64,000 bases of DNA. It comes from Burkholderiales bacterium. Lineage in GTDB: Bacteria > Pseudomonadota > Gammaproteobacteria > Burkholderiales > Burkholderiaceae_E. Within the stretch, counting starts at the first letter, position 1; the number at the start of each line of letters is the position of its first letter. The DNA is taken from positions 1-64,000 of the forward strand of contig QEVL01000016.1 in the NCBI GenBank assembly GCA_003577305.1, written 5' to 3'. Made by a program: the position numbers and the translations under genes. The notes beneath the pieces were generated by a model, which was not told the DNA's origin, made no database searches, and saw only the letters and a program-made list of their open reading frames with translations. Of this stretch, positions 59,557-64,000 are shown in pieces.

Positions 59557-60735
59557 ATGGCGACCGAATCCCCCCACGTGACCGAGGCCGGTCTCGACGA
59601 GATCCTCGAGTACTGCAACACGCTGCGCCAGGCGCCGATCCCCGCCGACGATGCGCTGCCGGAGGGATTCACCGGCACCATCGGGCACTTCCCGGTCTAC
59701 TTCCCCGAGGAGATCGCGCACTCCGCGGGCCTGCTGCCGGTGGGCATCCTGGGCGGCGGCAACAAGCTCGAACTGAAGCACGCCGACGCCCACATGGGCT
59801 CGTTCATCTGCTCGATCTGCCGCTCGACCACCGAGATGGGTCTGAACGGCGCGCTGGCCAACCTGTCGGGTTTCGTCACGCACCCGATCTGCGACGCTGC
59901 CAAGCACCTGGGAGGCATCTGGGCGCGCAACTTCCCCGAGCAGCTCGCGCAGATCCTGTACCTGCCGCAGAACGCGAACACGCCGGGAGCGGTGCGCTAC
60001 GTCGCCGCCGAATACCAGCGGCTGCGCGCCGAAATGGAGAAGAAGGCCGGCCGCACCGCCGACGACGAGAGCCTGCGCGCGAGCATCCGGGCCTACAACC
60101 GCAACCGGCGGCTGCTGCGCGAGCTCTATGCGATCCGGCGCGACGAGCCCTGGAAACTGAGCTGCACCGAGTCGTACCTGCTGCTGCGCGCGCGCACGCG
60201 CATTTCCTGCGAAGAGCACACCGCGCTGCTCGAGAGCGCGATCGCCGGAATCCGCGCGCGCAACCGCCAGGCGCAGGACAAGCCGCGCGTGGTGTTCGTC
60301 GGCGGTTTCTGCGAGCAGCCGCCGCTCGAGATGCTCGAGGCGATCGACGACAACTGCTACGTGGTCGACGACGACCTGCTGATCGGACTGCGCTGGCTCA
60401 CCGAGGACGTGCCCGAGACCGGCGATCCGGTCTGGGCGCTCGCCGAGAGCTTCATCGAGCGCTCGGCCGCCAGTCCGGTGCAGCACGACGAGCGCAAGAG
60501 CAAGGAAGGCTACCTGATGGACATGATCGCGTCGAGCAAGGCCGACGCCGCGATCGTCACCGCCGCGAAGTTCTGCGAACCCGGCCTGGACGAGCAGGTC
60601 GCCTGGTCCAAGCACCTCGACCAGGTGGGCGTGCAGTACCTGGTTCTCGAGTTCGAGGAAAAGATGACCTCGTTCGAGCAGATGGCGATGCAGCTCGAAA
60701 CCTTCGCCGAGTCGCTGCTGTTCGCCACCGCCTGA
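59557..60735 (+). CDS. bzdN: Benzoyl-CoA reductase subunit BzdN (BcrC-like)
   Basis: 392 residues. HgdB-type subunit of the ATP-dependent class I benzoyl-CoA reductase: HFPVYFPEEIAHSAGLLPVG, GSFICSICRSTTEMGL (Cys for the active-site cluster), FVTHPICDAAKHL, FVGGFCEQPPLEML. AGGAG precedes the ATG. Its length suits the Azoarcus type. Dearomatises benzoyl-CoA together with BzdO. Confidence 0.88.
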   Translation: MATESPHVTEAGLDEILEYCNTLRQAPIPADDALPEGFTGTIGHFPVYFPEEIAHSAGLLPVGILGGGNKLELKHADAHMGSFICSICRSTTEMGLNGALANLSGFVTHPICDAAKHLGGIWARNFPEQLAQILYLPQNANTPGAVRYVAAEYQRLRAEMEKKAGRTADDESLRASIRAYNRNRRLLRELYAIRRDEPWKLSCTESYLLLRARTRISCEEHTALLESAIAGIRARNRQAQDKPRVVFVGGFCEQPPLEMLEAIDDNCYVVDDDLLIGLRWLTEDVPETGDPVWALAESFIERSAASPVQHDERKSKEGYLMDMIASSKADAAIVTAAKFCEPGLDEQVAWSKHLDQVGVQYLVLEFEEKMTSFEQMAMQLETFAESLLFATA

Positions 60736-60748
60736 CCGGAGACACGAG

Positions 60749-62113
60749 ATGACCACAGCCACCGTCGAGAAACCCGCCGCGGGCGCCGCGGCAGCGCCCG
60801 CCGGCGCCGAATTCAACGCGCACCTCGAAGGCCAGCAGATGATGAAGGCCTGGTACGCGAACCTGGGGCTCGCGCGCGAGCGCGGGCAGAACGTCGCGAA
60901 CGTGTTCGTGATGGGCAACGCGGTCGAGATCCTGCGCACCTTCGACTTCCAGCTGGTGTTCCCCGAGATCAACTCGCTGCAGACCGGCGTGCGCAAGGTC
61001 TCCGAGGAATACCTGCGCGACTCCGAGGACTACGGCTACTCGCCCGACGTGTGCTCGTACGTGAAGGCCGACGTCGGCCTGATCCTGCGCGAGCAGAAGC
61101 ACCCGGCAGGCACCATTCCGAAGGCCGACATCGCGATCGCCTCGAACATGTGCAGCACCTTCATCAAGTGGGGCGAGATCTGGGAGCGCATGCTCAAGAC
61201 GCCCACTTTCGTGCTCGACCTGCCCGGCCAGCGCGGCGGCAACTGGCAGGTGCGTCCCGGCGACGCGCAGCACATGGCCGATGCGCAATGGGTCGAGGCG
61301 CAGTTTCGCGACCTGATCTCGCGCTGCGAGAAGATCACCGGACGGCGCTTCGACATGGACCGCCTCGCCGAGGTGCAGGATCGCGTGAACCGCATGGTGT
61401 TCCACTGGAACAACGTGATGGCGCTCAATCGCACCTGCCCGGCCCCGTACAACGCGATGCTCGACGGCCTCACCTACATCGGCATCATGAACGTCTACCG
61501 GGGCACCGAAGAAGGCGTCGACTACATGCGCCGCCTCGAGGAGCAGTTGCGCGCGAAAGTCGCGCGCGGCGAGGGCCGGGTCGCCGAGGAGCGCTTCCGG
61601 CTGCTGTTCTCGGGCACGCCCTGCTACGTGTCGATGCGCCGGCTGGTCGAGCTGTTCGAGAGCTGGGGCGGGGTGTTCGCCTACTCCGACTACCTCACCT
61701 TCGCCGCCGGCGGAATGGACGCCGGCGAGATGGTCTACGACACCTCGCGGCCGCTCGAGAGCCTGGCCGAAATCACGGCGCTGGCGGCGCAGCGCGGCCT
61801 GTCGAACCAGTTCTTCGCGCACGAGCGGCTCGCCCAGCAGCTGCGTGACTACGACGTCGACGGCATCGTGTTCCACGGCATCAAGAGCTGCCGTTTCGTC
61901 TCCTCGGGCATGGCCGACACGCGCAACTACCTCAACAAGCGGCTGAACATCCCGAGCCTGTACATCGAATCCGACCTGATCGATCCGCGCTACTGGTCCG
62001 ACGCGCAGATCAAGAACCGCGTCGACGCGTTCTTCGAGTCGCTGCAGCAGCGCGGCGGCGCGGCGCCCGCACCCGGCAGGCACGCCGACATCACGAGGGA
62101 GGCCCGGTCATGA
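60749..62113 (+). CDS. bzdO: Benzoyl-CoA reductase subunit BzdO (BcrB-like)
   Basis: 454 residues, the longer HgdB-type subunit: [88 protein letters not shown]. Conserved Cys residues should bind a [4Fe-4S] cluster. Follows bzdN by 13 bp and overlaps bzdP by 4 bp (ATGA). Confidence 0.88.
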   Translation: MTTATVEKPAAGAAAAPAGAEFNAHLEGQQMMKAWYANLGLARERGQNVANVFVMGNAVEILRTFDFQLVFPEINSLQTGVRKVSEEYLRDSEDYGYSPDVCSYVKADVGLILREQKHPAGTIPKADIAIASNMCSTFIKWGEIWERMLKTPTFVLDLPGQRGGNWQVRPGDAQHMADAQWVEAQFRDLISRCEKITGRRFDMDRLAEVQDRVNRMVFHWNNVMALNRTCPAPYNAMLDGLTYIGIMNVYRGTEEGVDYMRRLEEQLRAKVARGEGRVAEERFRLLFSGTPCYVSMRRLVELFESWGGVFAYSDYLTFAAGGMDAGEMVYDTSRPLESLAEITALAAQRGLSNQFFAHERLAQQLRDYDVDGIVFHGIKSCRFVSSGMADTRNYLNKRLNIPSLYIESDLIDPRYWSDAQIKNRVDAFFESLQQRGGAAPAPGRHADITREARS

Positions 62114-62922
62114 GATACGTCGGCGGAGTCGACGTTGGATCGACGCAGACCAAGGCGGTGATCCTCGACGAGAACGGCAAGGTGGTCGGGCGCGCGCTGC
62201 TCGACATGGAAACCAGCATGGTGACGATCGCGCAGGACGCGTTCAAGGCGGCGCTGGCCGACGCCGGCATCGAGGAGGCGCAGGTGGCGCGGGTGGCCAG
62301 CACCGGCTATGGCCGCTACAACGTTTCGTTCGGCCACGAGCAGGTGACCGAGATCAGCTGCCACGCGCGCGGCGCGGTGGCACTGTTCCCGGGCACGCGC
62401 ACGGTGATCGACATCGGCGGCCAGGACACCAAGGCGATCGCGGTCAAGCCCGACGGGCAGGTGGCCGACTTCACGATGAACGACAAGTGCGCGGCAGGCA
62501 CCGGGCGCTTCCTGGGCGCGGCCTCCTACGCACTCGAGATGTCGCTCGGCGAGCTCGGTCCGCTCGCGCTGCAGTCGCAGAACCCGGTGCGCATCACCAC
62601 CACCTGCACCGTGTTCGCCGAGTCGGAGATCATCAGCCACCTCGCCAAGGGCATCCTGCCCGAGGACGTGCTGATGGGCGTGCACCAGGCGATCACCAGC
62701 CGCTGCGTGTCGCTCGCGCGGCGCGTCGGCGTGCATTCGGAAGTGACCTTCACCGGGGGCGTCAGCCGCAACGTGGCGATGGTCAAGCTGATCGAGGAGG
62801 CGGTGGGCATGAAGATCAACGTGAGCCCCGACGCGCACTTCTGCGGCGCGCTCGGCGCGGCGCTGGTCGCCCGCGAGCACGCCTTCGGAACCGCCGGCCT
62901 GCCGGCCGAAGCGCTGGCGTAG
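62110..62922 (+). CDS. bzdP: Benzoyl-CoA reductase ATPase subunit BzdP
   Basis: 270 residues, ASKHA-fold electron activator of the BcrA/D, HgdC family. [15 protein letters not shown] (phosphate loop), [14 protein letters not shown], and the two Cys loops [12 protein letters not shown] and [11 protein letters not shown] that hold the intersubunit [4Fe-4S] cluster. P versus Q is assigned by gene order only. Confidence 0.85.
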   Translation: MRYVGGVDVGSTQTKAVILDENGKVVGRALLDMETSMVTIAQDAFKAALADAGIEEAQVARVASTGYGRYNVSFGHEQVTEISCHARGAVALFPGTRTVIDIGGQDTKAIAVKPDGQVADFTMNDKCAAGTGRFLGAASYALEMSLGELGPLALQSQNPVRITTTCTVFAESEIISHLAKGILPEDVLMGVHQAITSRCVSLARRVGVHSEVTFTGGVSRNVAMVKLIEEAVGMKINVSPDAHFCGALGAALVAREHAFGTAGLPAEALA

Positions 62923-62931
62923 GAGGATCAA

Positions 62932-63903
62932 ATGCTCTACGTTGCTGGACTCGACATCGGATCGACCTACACCAAGGCGATCGCGCTCGACAGCGAGCGC
63001 AAGGTGGTGGGCACCGCGGTGCGGCGCACCGGCTTCAAGCTCGCGCAGGCCTCCGAGGCGGTCTTCGAAGACCTGCTGAAGAACTGCGGCCTGGAGCGTT
63101 CGCAGGTGGTCTACGTGGGCGCCACCGGCTACGGTCGCTACACCGTGCCGTTTCGCCACGCGCAGATGACCGAGCTCACCGCGCACGCGCAGGCGGCGGT
63201 GCACCTGTTTCCCGACACCCGCACCATCCTCGACATCGGCGGGCAGGACATCAAGGCGATCAAGGTCGACGGGGGCGGGCGCGTGAAGGCGTTCCGTCTG
63301 AACGACAAGTGTGCCGCCGGCACCGGGGCGTTTCTCGAGAAGACCGCCCGCTACCTGGGCCTGACCACCGAGGACATCGGCCCCTACGCGATGCGCGCGA
63401 CCTCGCCCAAGGCGATCAGCAGCGTGTGCGCGGTGTTCGCCGAATCCGAGGTGATCAACCACCTGTCCAACGGCATCGCGGCCGAGGACATCATGATGGG
63501 CGCGATGATCTCGCTCGGCGGGCGCGCGATCCAGCTGATGCGCCGCGTGGGCCTGGAGCCGGGCTACATGCTCACCGGCGGAATGACGCGCAACGAGGCG
63601 ATGGTCGCCGCGCTCGAGAAGGCGCTGGGCGACAGCTTCCACGTCGCGCCCAACGGACTGGGGCAGCTGAACGGCGCCTACGGCGCGGCCTACCTGGGGC
63701 TGCGGCGCGTCGAGAAGCTGCTGGCCGAAGGCAAGCCGATTCCGCCCACCGCCGCGCAGCAGGGGCAGTCGACGGCCAAGGCGGTGCGCCGCTGGTCGGC
63801 GATGGCGGCCACCCGCAAGCGCTTCGAACCGTGCCACAGCGGGGACGGATGCACGGTGCACGCCAAACGTCCTGCCGACGCGGCCGCGCAGGCTGCCGCC
63901 TGA
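62932..63903 (+). CDS. bzdQ: Benzoyl-CoA reductase ATPase subunit BzdQ
   Basis: 323 residues, second ASKHA activator: [70 protein letters not shown]. The C-terminus extends about 45 residues beyond bzdP with HSGDGCTVHAK. Nine bp after bzdP. The pair couples ATP hydrolysis to low-potential electron transfer into BzdNO. Confidence 0.85.
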   Translation: MLYVAGLDIGSTYTKAIALDSERKVVGTAVRRTGFKLAQASEAVFEDLLKNCGLERSQVVYVGATGYGRYTVPFRHAQMTELTAHAQAAVHLFPDTRTILDIGGQDIKAIKVDGGGRVKAFRLNDKCAAGTGAFLEKTARYLGLTTEDIGPYAMRATSPKAISSVCAVFAESEVINHLSNGIAAEDIMMGAMISLGGRAIQLMRRVGLEPGYMLTGGMTRNEAMVAALEKALGDSFHVAPNGLGQLNGAYGAAYLGLRRVEKLLAEGKPIPPTAAQQGQSTAKAVRRWSAMAATRKRFEPCHSGDGCTVHAKRPADAAAQAAA

Positions 63904-63961
63904 CGGTCACGACCGGCGATCGCACGCCCCCGGATCGACAGCAACACTCACGGAGGTTGCC

Positions 63962-64000
63962 ATGACCTACGTCGTCACCGAAGCCTGCATCAACTGCAAG
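63962..64000 (+). CDS. bzdM: Ferredoxin BzdM, 5' part (cut by window end)
   Basis: Thirteen codons: TYVVTEACINCK with the start of a CxxC cluster motif, the usual beginning of a 2[4Fe-4S] ferredoxin. GGAGG sits just before the ATG. In Azoarcus bzdM follows bzdQ and feeds electrons to the reductase. Confidence 0.8.
   Translation, partial: MTYVVTEACINCK

Noticed and set aside
1-64000. CRISPR arrays, insertion sequences, tRNA or rRNA genes, integrase or attachment sites
   Set aside because: None seen: no spaced direct repeats of array type, no transposase-like protein, no tRNA-like cloverleaf recognised by eye.

Overview
GC-rich window that looks like a chromosomal segment of a metabolically versatile, facultatively anaerobic betaproteobacterium. 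The signs are a metX-metW pair behind a SAM-II riboswitch, a thiamine-riboswitch cytX, a fused isobutyryl-CoA mutase (icmF), a cytochrome-c nitric oxide reductase and, at the right edge, an Azoarcus-type benzoyl-CoA reductase operon (bzdN-O-P-Q-M, entered but not finished). The placement is inferred from gene content; no rRNA or tRNA is present.

Left part (1-14.3 kb) is accessory-like. A 5'-damaged HIT/PLD/DEAH helicase is translationally coupled to an ADP-ribosyltransferase-like gene and a 37-residue lipopeptide. A frameshifted, internally deleted ghost of a thioesterase gene follows; its intact relative lies at 10.0 kb. Then come a MarR-controlled EmrAB/NodT efflux operon and a lower-GC islet with a NERD protein, a cold-shock/excalibur protein and two toxin-antitoxin pairs (TumE-TumA, HigB-HigA).

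14.3-34.1 kb: a coupled MoxR ATPase / unknown / VWA-metallopeptidase operon with a divergent S-adenosylmethionine synthetase; small stress genes (DUF937, DksA-like, two Usp, GST, DUF2853); an amidase-livKHMGF-allA operon for a nitrogenous substrate with a divergent FadR-type regulator and a 15-bp dyad between them; an exonuclease, a bactofilin-like membrane protein, a Phd-VapC pair with shortened toxin, and a CBS protein.

34.3-48.4 kb: a SpmAB-like membrane protein; TPP riboswitch-cytX; SAM-II riboswitch, terminator and metXW; a minus-strand operon of RuBisCO-like protein, cupin, enoyl-CoA hydratase and PQQ-type sugar dehydrogenase; a large Rhs protein ending in a Tle1-like phospholipase with no visible immunity gene; and a flavin reductase.

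48.5-64 kb: icmF carrying a frameshifting deletion; a PIN/RHH pair with a deleted toxin core; a NOR operon (2-TM protein, two-haem NorC-like protein, C-terminally extended NorB) with an NsrR-like site; a divergent sulfur-transfer cluster (DsrE, TusA, SQR-like, DUF1641 with exact 180-bp repeats); a formate/nitrite-type channel; and the bzd operon, with a perfect FNR-type box placed for class II activation and a 16-bp perfect palindrome over the predicted start site.

Strongest points for follow-up: the SAM-II riboswitch with a mutually exclusive antiterminator, the helicase-ART module, the MoxR/VWA/MetK-paralogue operon, the RuBisCO-like/cupin operon, the orphan Rhs-Tle1, and the icmF deletion.
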